A stretch of 33,782 bases of DNA from the NCBI GenBank assembly GCA_016781115.1, contig JADDQX010000003.1, forward strand, positions 4,675-38,456, read 5' to 3'. The notes beneath the pieces were generated by a model. It saw nothing but the letters and a program-made list of their open reading frames with translations. It did not search any database and was not told the DNA's origin. The translations under genes were made by a program, and so were the position numbers. Of the stretch, positions 9,518 to 18,588 are shown one piece after another. This stretch comes from Actinomycetota bacterium. Lineage in GTDB: Bacteria > Actinomycetota > CADDZG01 > WHSQ01. The number at the start of each line of letters is the position of its first letter. The first letter of the stretch is position 1.

Positions 9518-10522
9518 TTGACGCTTAATACAAGGAAGCGGGTCTTCAGCGGCATCCAGCCGACGGGGGAGGCCCATATCGGCAACTTCTTCGGCGCGAT
9601 CAGGAACTGGGTCGCCAACCAAGACGAGCACGAGGCGTTCTACTGCATCGTCGACCTACACTCGCTGACGCTGCCCTGGGATCCCGCGGAGCTCACCCGC
9701 GCGACCCTCGCCAAAGGAGCCGAGCTCCTGGCCTGCGGCGTCGACCCCGGTCGCTCCGTCTTGTTCGTCCAGTCCCACGTGCCGGCTCACTCAGAGCTCG
9801 CCTGGATCCTGAGCTGCGTGGCCCGCATGGGGGAGCTTCGCCGGATGGTGCAGTTCAAAGAGAAGTCGAAGGGGGAGACGGAGTCCGTCGGTGTCGGCCT
9901 CTTCACGTATCCGGTGCTGCAAGCGGCAGACGTGTTGCTCTATCGGGCGCACGGCGTGCCGGTCGGCGAGGACCAGCGACAGCACATCGAGCTCATGAGA
10001 GACATAGGTCAGCGCTTCAACACCCTCTTGGGCGAGACGTTCGTCTTGCCGGAGGCGTGGATCCCGGCCGCCGGGGCTCGGATCATGGCCCTCGACGACC
10101 CGACGCAGAAGATGAGCAAGTCGGCCGATCGGCCCGCCTCCGTCGTGCAGTTGGTGGACCCGCCCGACGTCATAGTGAAGAAGGTGAAGTCGGCGGTGAC
10201 CGACTCCGGCCGGGAGGTCCGAGCCGCGGACGACAAGCCGGCGGTGTCGAACCTGCTTTCCATCTTCGCCCTCGCGGAGGGAGTGCCGGTGGCGGAGCTC
10301 GAGGAGCGCTTCTCGACGAGCGGGTACGGCGACTTCAAGGCGGCGCTGGCAGAGGTGCTGGTTCAACGGCTCGCTCCGATCAGGGAGCGCTACCGGGAGC
10401 TGATGGCGGATCCGGGCGAGACGCAGCGCCTGTTGGCTACTGGAGCCGAAGCGGCGAGCGCGATCGCCGAGGAGACCATGGCGGACGTGAGAGCGAAAAC
10501 GGGTCTCCTGCCGCGCCTCTAG
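9518..10522 (+). CDS. trpS: tryptophanyl-tRNA synthetase
   Basis: RVFSGIQPTGEAHIGNFFGAIRNWV (HIGN), PVGEDQRQHIELMRDI, KMSKS motif in DPTQKMSKSADRP. TTG start at 9518 is likely. Confidence 0.95.
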   Translation: MTLNTRKRVFSGIQPTGEAHIGNFFGAIRNWVANQDEHEAFYCIVDLHSLTLPWDPAELTRATLAKGAELLACGVDPGRSVLFVQSHVPAHSELAWILSCVARMGELRRMVQFKEKSKGETESVGVGLFTYPVLQAADVLLYRAHGVPVGEDQRQHIELMRDIGQRFNTLLGETFVLPEAWIPAAGARIMALDDPTQKMSKSADRPASVVQLVDPPDVIVKKVKSAVTDSGREVRAADDKPAVSNLLSIFALAEGVPVAELEERFSTSGYGDFKAALAEVLVQRLAPIRERYRELMADPGETQRLLATGAEAASAIAEETMADVRAKTGLLPRL

Positions 10523-10600
10523 CAGCTTCCGCTCGCACCTGCGCGGGAATCCGGTAGGTCGGCCGTGGGCGCCGATAGGGTGAACCTGCGGGAGCAAGCC

Positions 10601-10628
10601 GTTGTCGATCTGTCGACAAGTCGACAAC
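10601..10628. promoter_or_regulatory. 28-bp near-perfect dyad upstream of scpA
   Basis: GTTGTCGATCTGTCGACAAGTCGACAAC, centred on TGTCGACA (10611-10618) with GTTGTCGA/TCGACAAC arms. Confidence 0.6.
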
Positions 10629-10646
10629 TCAGAGGGAGAGACGCGC

Positions 10647-11432
10647 GTGCACGAGGTAAAGACCGAGGTGTTCCAGGGGCCGATCGACCTCCTCTTGCAG
10701 CTGATCACGCGGCAGCGTGTCGATATCTACGACGTCTCGCTGGCTGCGATCAGCGAGGAGTACCTCCGGGTGCTGAACGACCTCGACGACCTGGACCTCG
10801 AACAGGCGACGGGCTTCTTGGTGGTCGCGGCGACGCTGCTGGAGCTGAAGTCCGCCCGGCTGCTGCCACAAGCGTCGGCGGACGGAACCGACCCCCGCTT
10901 GCTGGAGGAGCGCGACCTGTTGCTGGCGAAGCTGGTTGAGCTCTCCACTTTCCGCGAGGCCGGTGCCTGGCTCTCGTCACAGCTGACCGCAGGAGAGGGC
11001 TTCATCGGCAGGAGCGCGGGGTTGGAAGCTCATCTCCTGAACCTCGTTCCGGATCCACTGGACGGGCTGACGGGGGAGCACATGGGGCGCGCCGCGGCCC
11101 GCGCCTTGGCGCCGCGGCCCGTCGAGGTCTTCGACACCTCCCACGTCGCCCCCGTGGTGGAGTCGGTGCGAGACGTGATCACAGAGCTCGCCGATCGACT
11201 GGGCGGTGCGGGGCGAGCGACCTTTCGGTCGCTGTGCGGCTCCGGCCGCACGAGGATCCAGGTGGTGGTCCGCTTCCTGGCCTTGCTGGAGTTGTTCAAG
11301 GCAGGCGCGATCGACCTCGAACAAGCCGACCGCTTCGGGGACATCAGCGCTTCGTGGACCGGCGAGGTCGACCTGCAGACGATCGTTGAAGAAGCCGACG
11401 AATACATGCTCGACCCGGGAGGTGACCGATGA
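10647..11432 (+). CDS. scpA: segregation and condensation protein A
   Basis: VHEVKTEVFQGPIDLLLQLITRQRVDIYDVSLAAISEEYL kleisin N-terminus. GTG 10647 after AGAGGGAGAG preferred over the 10602 start inside the dyad. Confidence 0.94.
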   Translation: MHEVKTEVFQGPIDLLLQLITRQRVDIYDVSLAAISEEYLRVLNDLDDLDLEQATGFLVVAATLLELKSARLLPQASADGTDPRLLEERDLLLAKLVELSTFREAGAWLSSQLTAGEGFIGRSAGLEAHLLNLVPDPLDGLTGEHMGRAAARALAPRPVEVFDTSHVAPVVESVRDVITELADRLGGAGRATFRSLCGSGRTRIQVVVRFLALLELFKAGAIDLEQADRFGDISASWTGEVDLQTIVEEADEYMLDPGGDR

Positions 11433-11992
11433 CGCCATCGGAGACGAAGATCATCGAGGCGATCCTCCTCGTTGCCGACGAGCCGGTGCCCACCGGGATG
11501 CTCGCGGAAGTGCTGGAGCGGTCGGCCGCCGACGTTCACGGCCTCCTGGAGGCGCTGCGCGAGGAGTACGCCGAGCACAACCGTGGGTTCGTGTTGCGCG
11601 AGAGCGGGTCTGGTTGGAGGCTTTACACGAGCCCGGACTGCACCCCCTGGTTGGAGAGGTTCGTTCTGGGTCACCGGCAAGGCCGGCTTTCGGGAGCGGC
11701 GTTGGAGGTTCTGGCGATCGTGGCTTACAAGCAGCCGGTGTCGCGCGCCGAGATTTCCGAGATCCGCGGCGTCGACTCCGACCGGGTCGTGAAGACATTG
11801 CTTCAACGGGGGCTGATCGCGGAGAGCGGGCGCGACCTCGGTCCGGGTGCTCCCGTGCTGTTCACCGTCAGCGACGAGTTCCTCGAGCGGATGGGGCTGC
11901 GCTCCGTGGACGAGCTTCCTCCTCTGGTCGGCTTCATGCCCACCACGGACGCGGTGGAGGACATGGAGTCGAAGCTCTCGCCGGGAGCGTGA
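11429..11992 (+). CDS. scpB: segregation and condensation protein B
   Basis: IIEAILLVADEPVPTGMLAEVL, ALEVLAIVAYKQPVSRAEISEIRGVDSDRVVKTLLQRGLI winged-helix motifs; overlaps the scpA stop. Confidence 0.94.
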   Translation: MTPSETKIIEAILLVADEPVPTGMLAEVLERSAADVHGLLEALREEYAEHNRGFVLRESGSGWRLYTSPDCTPWLERFVLGHRQGRLSGAALEVLAIVAYKQPVSRAEISEIRGVDSDRVVKTLLQRGLIAESGRDLGPGAPVLFTVSDEFLERMGLRSVDELPPLVGFMPTTDAVEDMESKLSPGA

Positions 11993-12717
11993 CCGGCTCC
12001 GAGCCCGAGCGACTACAGAAGGTCCTCGGCCGCGTCGGAGTCGGGTCCCGCCGCGCCGTAGAGGAGATGATCCAGCGCGGCCGTATCGAGGTGAACGGGA
12101 CGAGGGCCGTGCTCGGCCAGCGGGTCGACCCGACGAAGGATGTAGTAAAGGTTGATGGTTCGGTCGTCCCGCTCCAAGAAGATCTGGTCCACTTCCTCTT
12201 GAACAAGCCGGCCGGGGTGGTGTCGACGGCGGACGATCCGGAGGGCCGCCCCACCGTCGTGGACATGATCGAAAGCGACGTTCGCGTGTGGCCGGTGGGG
12301 CGGCTCGACCTGGAGACGGAGGGTGCCTTGCTGCTCACCAACGACGGCGAGCTGACGTTGCACCTGACCCATCCCCGGTTCGGCGTCCCGAAGACCTACG
12401 TCGCCGAGGTGCAGGGGAGCGTGACGCCCCGAACCGCCCGCACGCTGGCCCGCGGCGTGGAGCTCGAAGACGGGCCCACCGCGCCTGCGGAGGTGAAGGT
12501 GATCGAGCGAGGGGCCGCGGGCAGCGTGGTCGAGCTCGTTCTGAAGGAGGGGCGCAACCGGCAAGCTCGGCGGATGTTCGAAGCGGTGGGACATCCTGTC
12601 CGCCGGCTGGTGCGAACGTCTATCGGCCCCCTTAGGCTGGGCCGCCTCAAGCCGGGGACATATCGAAGGTTGGGCCCGGCGGAGGTGCGGGAGCTGTACC
12701 GGGCGTCGGGACTTTAG
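11989..12717 (+). CDS. rluB: RsuA/RluB-family 23S rRNA pseudouridine synthase
   Basis: S4 domain ERLQKVLGRVGVGSRRAVEEMIQRGRIEVNG; catalytic VGRLDLETEGALLLTNDGEL; KEGRNRQARRMFEAVGHPVRRLVR. GTG 11989 overlaps the scpB stop. Confidence 0.93.
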   Translation: MTGSEPERLQKVLGRVGVGSRRAVEEMIQRGRIEVNGTRAVLGQRVDPTKDVVKVDGSVVPLQEDLVHFLLNKPAGVVSTADDPEGRPTVVDMIESDVRVWPVGRLDLETEGALLLTNDGELTLHLTHPRFGVPKTYVAEVQGSVTPRTARTLARGVELEDGPTAPAEVKVIERGAAGSVVELVLKEGRNRQARRMFEAVGHPVRRLVRTSIGPLRLGRLKPGTYRRLGPAEVRELYRASGL

Positions 12718-12870
12718 CTACATGTCGACCAGTCGCTCGTTCAGAAAGTGTTGATCTGTAGTCATGTCGACAAGATGATCGGCTGGTGCGCAGGCGGAGA
12801 TGAGTCGGATCGGCCTGCGAACATCGATCTACATGTCGACACGTACACGAGTCGAGGAGTCGACGTATAG
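12718..12870. promoter_or_regulatory. cluster of TGTCGAC-centred motifs upstream of aroH
   Basis: CTACATGTCGAC at 12718-12729 and again at 12829-12840; TGTCGACA at 12765-12772 and 12834-12841; partial inverted arm GTCGACGTATAG at 12859-12870 abutting the aroH ATG. Confidence 0.55.
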
Positions 12871-13236
12871 ATGGCGGTTCGCGCGGTCCGAGGAGCCACC
12901 ACCGTTGCCGGCAACGACGTCGCCGCGATAGCGGCTGCGACGCGCGAGCTGCTGGGGGAGATGTTCGAGCGGAACGCGGTCGCAGCCGACGACCTCATCA
13001 GCGTCCTCTTCACCGCGACCCCAGATCTCACCGCCGACTTCCCCGCCGCCGCCGCCCGAGCCTTGGGTATCTCGGATGTGCCGTTACTGTGCGCACAGGA
13101 GCTAGACGTCGAGGGCGCGATCCCGCGCTGTATCCGGGTATTGATGCATCTGAACACCTCCCGAGAGCGTTCGGAGCTGCGTCACGTCTACCTGAACGAG
13201 GCCCGCAGCTTGCGGAGCGACCTCGTAGAGGAATAA
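12871..13236 (+). CDS. aroH: chorismate mutase, AroH type
   Basis: MAVRAVRGATTVAGND, LFTATPDLTADFPAAAAR, CIRVLMHLNT, VYLNEARSLRSDL. Confidence 0.93.
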   Translation: MAVRAVRGATTVAGNDVAAIAAATRELLGEMFERNAVAADDLISVLFTATPDLTADFPAAAARALGISDVPLLCAQELDVEGAIPRCIRVLMHLNTSRERSELRHVYLNEARSLRSDLVEE

Positions 13237-13255
13237 ATCTCTAGTGGAGGTGTAG

Positions 13256-14350
13256 ATGTTTGGCAGGGTCGCGGTCGTCGGGACCGGGCTCATCGGCGGA
13301 TCGATCTGCCTCGGGCTCCGGGCGTCCTCCAGCGCCCGCGAGGTGATCGGCTTCGACCTCGACCCGCGCGTGGGGGAGACGGGCCTCAGTTGCGGGGCCT
13401 TCACCGCAACCGCCGGCTCGGTGGCGGAGGCGGTCGGCGGCGCCGACCTTGTTGTGATCGCGACACCGGTGGATGCGACCGCCGAGATCTGCTCCCAGAT
13501 GGTCGCGAGCCTCCCCGAGAGGGCGGTCGTCACCGATGTAGGCAGCGCGAAGCAGGCGGTCGTGGCCGAATGCGAGGCCTTGTTGGGGGATCGGTTCGTG
13601 GGCGGGCACCCGATGGCGGGCTCGGAGCGGCACGGCATAGCGGCCGCAGATCCAGAGTTGTTCCAGGACGCTTGGTGGATCCTCACACCGACTGCGACCA
13701 CTCGTTCCTCTGCCTACCGCGCCGCCAGCGCCCTCGCTACCGCGCTCGGGGCTCGCCCCATCGCCGTGGAGCCGGGGGGGCACGATCGGTTGCTCGCCCG
13801 GCTGAGTCACCTACCGCAGGTTGTCGCCAGCGGGATAGTCGCCGCCGCCGTGGGGGCCGAGGATCGAGCGAGCCTGTTGGGCCTCGCCGCAGGCGGTTTC
13901 CGCGACGTCACGAGGATCGCCGCGAGCGAGCCCGGCCTGTGGGTGACCATCCTTCGAGCGAACCGTGAAGCCGTACTAGATGCTTTGGACGAGTTCTCAG
14001 ACCGGCTTTCGGATGTGGCCGGAGCCCTAAGGGAGGAGCGGTGGGAGGAACTCGAAGCGTTCTTGGCCCACGCGCGTAGCGCCCGGATCGAGCTCTTTGC
14101 GAAGCCGCAGATGCATGACGTGCCGGTGGCGCTCTCGATGCCCGTGTTGGACCGGCCCGGGGTGCTGGCGGAGGTCACGACTGCGGCCGGCGCCCTCGGT
14201 GCGAACATCGAAGACCTGCGCATCGTTCACTCGACCGAGGGTGGAAGGGGCCGCCTCGAGCTGGTGGTCGCGGGCGAGCGACCGGCGGAGGAACTGGCGG
14301 AGCGCCTGCAGAGCCTGGGCTACCGCGTGGCGCGCGGACGCCCCGACTGA
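13256..14350 (+). CDS. tyrA: prephenate dehydrogenase with C-terminal ACT domain
   Basis: VAVVGTGLIGGSICLGLR Rossmann, GGHPMAGSERHGIAAADPELFQDAWWILTP, ACT-like VALSMPVLDRPGVLAEVTTAAGALGANIEDLRIVHS. Confidence 0.93.
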   Translation: MFGRVAVVGTGLIGGSICLGLRASSSAREVIGFDLDPRVGETGLSCGAFTATAGSVAEAVGGADLVVIATPVDATAEICSQMVASLPERAVVTDVGSAKQAVVAECEALLGDRFVGGHPMAGSERHGIAAADPELFQDAWWILTPTATTRSSAYRAASALATALGARPIAVEPGGHDRLLARLSHLPQVVASGIVAAAVGAEDRASLLGLAAGGFRDVTRIAASEPGLWVTILRANREAVLDALDEFSDRLSDVAGALREERWEELEAFLAHARSARIELFAKPQMHDVPVALSMPVLDRPGVLAEVTTAAGALGANIEDLRIVHSTEGGRGRLELVVAGERPAEELAERLQSLGYRVARGRPD

Positions 14351-14370
14351 GCTTGGATCTATGAAGATAC

Positions 14371-14380
14371 TTGTCGACAA
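14371..14380. promoter_or_regulatory. palindrome TTGTCGACAA between tyrA and aroA
   Basis: Perfect 10-bp palindrome in the 42-nt tyrA-aroA gap. Confidence 0.5.
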
Positions 14381-14392
14381 AGTGATAGGTAG

Positions 14393-15688
14393 ATGAAGGG
14401 ACTCCGCTCCGCCCCGCGGCCTTTGCGGGGCGAGGTTGCGATCCCCGGCGACAAATCGATCTCGCATCGTGCCTTGATCCTTGGCGCGCTCGTCGAGGGC
14501 ACCTCGCTGATCCGCCGCCCGAACCTAGGCGCCGACGTGCGCGCTACGGCGGACGTCCTTGGACGCTTGGGCGCAGCGGTGCAGCTCGAGGAGATGAAGG
14601 GTCTAGCTAAGGTTGAGGGCGTTGGGCTGCAGGGGCTCCGGGAGCCCGACGACGTGCTCGACGCAGGTAACTCCGGCACCACGATGCGGCTGCTCGCGGG
14701 CGTGTGTGCAGGGGTGGGGGGCGTGTCGGTCCTGACGGGGGACGCGTCGTTGCGGCGCCGCCCCATGCTGCGAGTGGTGGCGCCGCTGCGGCAGATGGGC
14801 GCGACCATCGACGGTCGCGCGCACGGCAACCTGGCCCCCCTCACCGTGAGAGGCGCGTCTTTGACCGGGGTCGACCTCGAGCTCTCCGTGGCGAGCGCCC
14901 AGGTGAAATCCGCGCTCCTCCTGGCTGGCCTCGGCGCCCGCGGCAGGACGCGCGTCGGCGAGCCGCGACCGAGCCGGGATCACACGGAAAGGATGTTGCG
15001 CGCGTGCGGGGTCGAGGTCGAGACCGGCCCCGGCTGGTGTGCCGTCTCCGGAGAGCAACGCGGCCACGCTCTCGAGGGAGTGGTTCCCGGCGATCTCTCC
15101 TCGGCGATGTTCCTTATCGCTGCGGCGGTGCTCGTGCCCGGCTCCGATCTGACGCTGGTGGACGTCGGCTTGAACCCGACGCGCCGCGCCGCCCTCGACG
15201 TCCTGAAGGCAATGGGCGCGGACATCGACTGGGACGGATCCTCCTGTTCCCTCGGTGAGCCGCTGGGGACGGTGCGGATCCGCCACAGCGCACTGCAGGG
15301 CTTCGCCGTTCCCGACGAGTGGGTCCCGTCGTTGATCGACGACATCCCGGCCCTGGCGCTCATCGCCTCGCAGGCCGACGGCGAGACCGTGTTTACCGGC
15401 GCAGGCGAGCTGCGCGTGAAGGAGTCGGATCGCATCGCGGCTCTGGTCGAGGGCCTCCGCTCGTTGGGAGCCGATGCGAGAGAGCTTCCGGATGGGATCG
15501 TCGTGCGCGGGCCCTCGCCGCTCGGCGGAGGTGAGATAGACAGCCGCGGCGACCACAGGATCGCTCTGACTTTCGCGGTCGCGGCGCTGATCGCGTCCGA
15601 TCGGGTGCGGGTGAAGGAGTGGAGCTGCGTGGACACCTCGTTCCCGGAGTTCTTGGACGTCCTGGGTGAGGCGACGAGCGGCAGATGA
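14393..15688 (+). CDS. aroA: 3-phosphoshikimate 1-carboxyvinyltransferase (EPSP synthase)
   Basis: GDKSISHRALILGALVEG, LDAGNSGTTMRLLAGV, VKESDRIAALVEGLRSLGA, DHRIALTFAVAAL. Confidence 0.96.
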   Translation: MKGLRSAPRPLRGEVAIPGDKSISHRALILGALVEGTSLIRRPNLGADVRATADVLGRLGAAVQLEEMKGLAKVEGVGLQGLREPDDVLDAGNSGTTMRLLAGVCAGVGGVSVLTGDASLRRRPMLRVVAPLRQMGATIDGRAHGNLAPLTVRGASLTGVDLELSVASAQVKSALLLAGLGARGRTRVGEPRPSRDHTERMLRACGVEVETGPGWCAVSGEQRGHALEGVVPGDLSSAMFLIAAAVLVPGSDLTLVDVGLNPTRRAALDVLKAMGADIDWDGSSCSLGEPLGTVRIRHSALQGFAVPDEWVPSLIDDIPALALIASQADGETVFTGAGELRVKESDRIAALVEGLRSLGADARELPDGIVVRGPSPLGGGEIDSRGDHRIALTFAVAALIASDRVRVKEWSCVDTSFPEFLDVLGEATSGR

Positions 15689-16356
15689 TCGCTATAGCGA
15701 TAGATGGTCCCGCGGGCGCGGGTAAGAGCTTCGTCGCGAGGTCCGTCGCCGCAGCGCTCGGGCTTCGGTACATCGACACCGGCGCGATGTACCGGGCGGT
15801 CGCTCTTGCGGCGATCGAGGAGGGGGTCGACCCCGACGATGCGGAACAGCTCGGCGACCTGATGTCGCGCTCCCGGATCGGTTTCGCCGACGTCGGCGTC
15901 ACCTTGAACGGCGCCCCGGTGGAGGAGCGGATACGTGAGAGGGACGTGACCGACGCGGCCGCGCGCGTTGCTCGGCATCAGGTGGTCCGCGACGCCTTGG
16001 TCGCGGTGCAACGCGCCGCCGCTGCTGAAGGGGACGTGGTCATGGAGGGCCGCGATATCGGGACCGCGGTGCTTCCGGGGGCCGAGGTGAAGGTCTTCCT
16101 GACGGCTTCCCTCGACGAGCGGGTGAGGAGGAGAGCGCGTCAGCTCGGGCTCCCTCAAGACGCCGCGACGGCGTGCCGGCTCCAGGACGACATCCGAGAG
16201 CGTGATGAAGCCGACAGTGGGCGCGCGATCTCTCCTCTCGTGCAGGCGGACGATGCCGTCGCCATCGACACCACGGCCATGTCGCCCGACCAGGTCGTCG
16301 AGCGGATCTGCGAGATCGCCCAAGGCGCCGTGATGCGAGGTGAGGATGGCAACTGA
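15685..16356 (+). CDS. cmk: cytidylate kinase
   Basis: IAIDGPAGAGKSFVARSVAAALGLRYIDTGAMYRAVAL, EGRDIGTAVLPGAEVKVFLTASLDER. Confidence 0.95.
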   Translation: MIAIAIDGPAGAGKSFVARSVAAALGLRYIDTGAMYRAVALAAIEEGVDPDDAEQLGDLMSRSRIGFADVGVTLNGAPVEERIRERDVTDAAARVARHQVVRDALVAVQRAAAAEGDVVMEGRDIGTAVLPGAEVKVFLTASLDERVRRRARQLGLPQDAATACRLQDDIRERDEADSGRAISPLVQADDAVAIDTTAMSPDQVVERICEIAQGAVMRGEDGN

Positions 16357-17683
16357 TGGCGCGCGGCTGCCGGTCGTCGCGGTGGTCGGACGCCCGAACG
16401 TCGGCAAGTCGTCGCTGGTGAACAGGATCCTGCAACGACGTGACGCGATCGTGGAGGAGACGCCCGGCGTGACCCGGGACCGCCGCGGGTTCATCGCGGA
16501 ATGGGGAGGCCGGCGGTTCGAGGTCTTCGACACCGGCGGGCTCGAGCCGGGTGGAGAGGGGCTCGACGCACGCGTGGCGGAACAGGCACAGGTAGCGATC
16601 GAGTCCGCCGACGTCCTCGTCCTCGTGGTGGACGCGAGCACCGGCGCGCTCCAGGACGATCACCTAGTGGCGGAGTCGCTTCGACGCGCCGGCAAGCCCG
16701 TGGTCGTCGCCGCCAACAAGGTGGACGATCCTCGTGACATCCCCATGGCGGCTGCGTTCCACCGGTTGGGTCTCGGCGAGCCGCTGCCGCTGTCGGCTCT
16801 CCACGGCCGCGGCTCGGGAGATTTCTTAGAAGCGCTCGTCGCGGAGCTCCCCGAGGAGACGGGAGACCCGGACGAGGCCTGGGGGTCCATCGCGATAGTG
16901 GGGCGGCCGAACGTCGGGAAGTCGTCGCTTCTGAACGCACTGCTCGGCGAGAAGCGGTCGATCGTCGACGCGGTCCCCGGGACGACGCGGGATCCGGTCG
17001 ACTCGGAGCTGGTGATGGAGGACGGTCGCAGGATCCGGATCGTCGATACGGCCGGGATGCGCCGCGAGGTACAGATAAAAGACCCCGTGGAGTACTTCAG
17101 CTTCCTGAGGTCGCGCCAGACGTTGACGCGGGTGGATGCGGCCTTGCTGGTGATCGACGTGTCCGAGCGGGTGACGGGGCACGATCAGCGGATCGCCCAG
17201 GAGATCGTCGAGAGCGGCCGCGCCTGCGTCGTCGTCCTCAACAAGTGGGACCTGCTGGGATCAGACGCGGCTGATCGGGAGCGCCTGGAGCGCTTCGTGC
17301 TGGAACGGCTCCGCTTCATCCCGTGGGCGACGATCGTGCGCACCTCGGCTCTCACGACCCGCGGGGTGCAGCGGGTCATCCCGGCTCTGGAGCTCGCTAT
17401 CTCCTCGCACCGGCGACGCCTCCCGACCTCCGTCGTCAACCAACTGGTGCGAGACGCTCAGGAACGGAAGCCGCACCCCCGCGCCGGGGGCCGTTCCAGC
17501 CGGATCCTGTATGCCGTCCAAGCAGCGGTCGCCCCGCCTCGATTCCTGCTCTTCAGCTCGGGACGCTTGGAGCCCGCGTACCTTCGATACATCGAGCACC
17601 GCATCCGGGAGCGCGAGCCCTTCTCCGGGAGCCCGGTAGAGGTCGAGGTGCGAATCCGCTCTAGACGTCAACAAGAGGGTTAG
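16346..17683 (+). CDS. der: GTPase Der (EngA)
   Basis: Two G domains: VVGRPNVGKSSLVNRIL and IVGRPNVGKSSLLNALLGEKRSIVDAVPGTTRDPVDSEL; NKWDL; C-terminal KH-like region. Confidence 0.95.
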   Translation: MATDGARLPVVAVVGRPNVGKSSLVNRILQRRDAIVEETPGVTRDRRGFIAEWGGRRFEVFDTGGLEPGGEGLDARVAEQAQVAIESADVLVLVVDASTGALQDDHLVAESLRRAGKPVVVAANKVDDPRDIPMAAAFHRLGLGEPLPLSALHGRGSGDFLEALVAELPEETGDPDEAWGSIAIVGRPNVGKSSLLNALLGEKRSIVDAVPGTTRDPVDSELVMEDGRRIRIVDTAGMRREVQIKDPVEYFSFLRSRQTLTRVDAALLVIDVSERVTGHDQRIAQEIVESGRACVVVLNKWDLLGSDAADRERLERFVLERLRFIPWATIVRTSALTTRGVQRVIPALELAISSHRRRLPTSVVNQLVRDAQERKPHPRAGGRSSRILYAVQAAVAPPRFLLFSSGRLEPAYLRYIEHRIREREPFSGSPVEVEVRIRSRRQQEG

Positions 17684-17813
17684 CCCTTTCCTGGAGTCGG
17701 GGGGAGCAGCCCCGCGGCCGGCGACGCGCTGACGGAGATCCGGTGCGCCCGTAGCTACAAAGACGCTTAGCGACATGTTGACTTATAGATGCCGCCGCCG
17801 TTGCCGTTCTCGC

Positions 17814-17819
17814 TATGAT
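17814..17819 (+). promoter_or_regulatory. putative -10 element TATGAT upstream of tRNA-Pro
   Basis: TATGAT 35 nt before the mature tRNA 5' end. No convincing -35 at 17-bp spacing. Confidence 0.4.
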
Positions 17820-17854
17820 TCGCCCTCCGACCGCCCCTCATGGTCGGGTATCAG

Positions 17855-17929
17855 CGGGACGTGGCGCAGCTTGGTTAGCGCACTGGTCTGGGGGACCAGG
17901 GGTCGCCGGTTCAAATCCGGCCGTCCCGA
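17855..17929 (+). tRNA. tRNA-Pro (anticodon GGG)
   Basis: Acceptor CGGGACG/CGTCCCG; D-arm GCGCAGCTTGGTTAGCGC; anticodon arm CTGGT-CTGGGGG-ACCAG (GGG); T-arm GCCGGTTCAAATCCGGC; discriminator A. No encoded CCA. Confidence 0.95.
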
Positions 17930-17988
17930 CGGGATCGCCTGTCGGCGAGAGGCGCCGAGCAGTGCGGAAAGGGGGTCGGCTCCGAGAG

Positions 17989-18588
17989 GTGGGGACAGAG
18001 CCCTCTATCGCGGCTGCTGCCAGCACCCGTATCGCCACGATCCCAAACCTCATCTCCTTCGCGAGGCTCGCGACGGTGCCGGTATTCGTGTGGCTGTTCG
18101 TCTCGAACCGCGAGAACGCCGCGGTCATCCTGTACGCGGTCGGTGCGTCGAGCGACTTCCTCGATGGCTACATCGCGCGGCGGACGAACGCGGTGTCGGA
18201 GTTGGGCAAGCTCCTGGACCCCCTCGCGGACCGCATCTTCATAGCGGCCCTCGTGTTCGCCCTCGTCGCCCGCGGCACCCTCCCGTGGTGGATGGCGGCG
18301 ATCATCGTGGGTAGGGACCTGATGGTGTTGAGCCTGTTTCCTTTCCTGGAGCGAAGGAAGATCGAGCGCATCGCCGTGAACCGCGTGGGAAAGGCCGCGA
18401 CGGCAGCGCTCTTCTTGGGCCTCACCCTGCTCGCTCTGTCCGAGACGACCCTCGTCTTCGCCCGGTCTATCGACGGTCCGGGGTTGGCCGCGACGGCCGT
18501 GGGAGCGGCGCTCTACTGGCTGGCGGCCTACCTCTACGCCCGTGAGGCGATCAGGAAGCTCGCCGCGCTGAAAGACGTTCGGGTATGA
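17989..18588 (+). CDS. pgsA: CDP-alcohol phosphatidyltransferase (PgsA-like)
   Basis: CDP-alcohol motif SDFLDGYIARRTNAVSELGKLLDPLADRI; multi-TM. Start GTG 17989 (or GTG 17962); the 17815 ORF start overlaps the tRNA. Confidence 0.9.
   Translation: MGTEPSIAAAASTRIATIPNLISFARLATVPVFVWLFVSNRENAAVILYAVGASSDFLDGYIARRTNAVSELGKLLDPLADRIFIAALVFALVARGTLPWWMAAIIVGRDLMVLSLFPFLERRKIERIAVNRVGKAATAALFLGLTLLALSETTLVFARSIDGPGLAATAVGAALYWLAAYLYAREAIRKLAALKDVRV

Noticed and set aside
15685-15710. CTATAGCGATAGATGG as a member of the TATAGATG leader motif
   Set aside because: It lies within the cmk coding start (MIAIAIDGPAGAGKS) and is explained by conserved protein sequence.
14980-16641. 553-aa antisense ORF across aroA-cmk-der
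   Set aside because: Antisense to three confidently identified core genes with a Ser/Arg/Pro-biased sequence; a codon-bias artefact.
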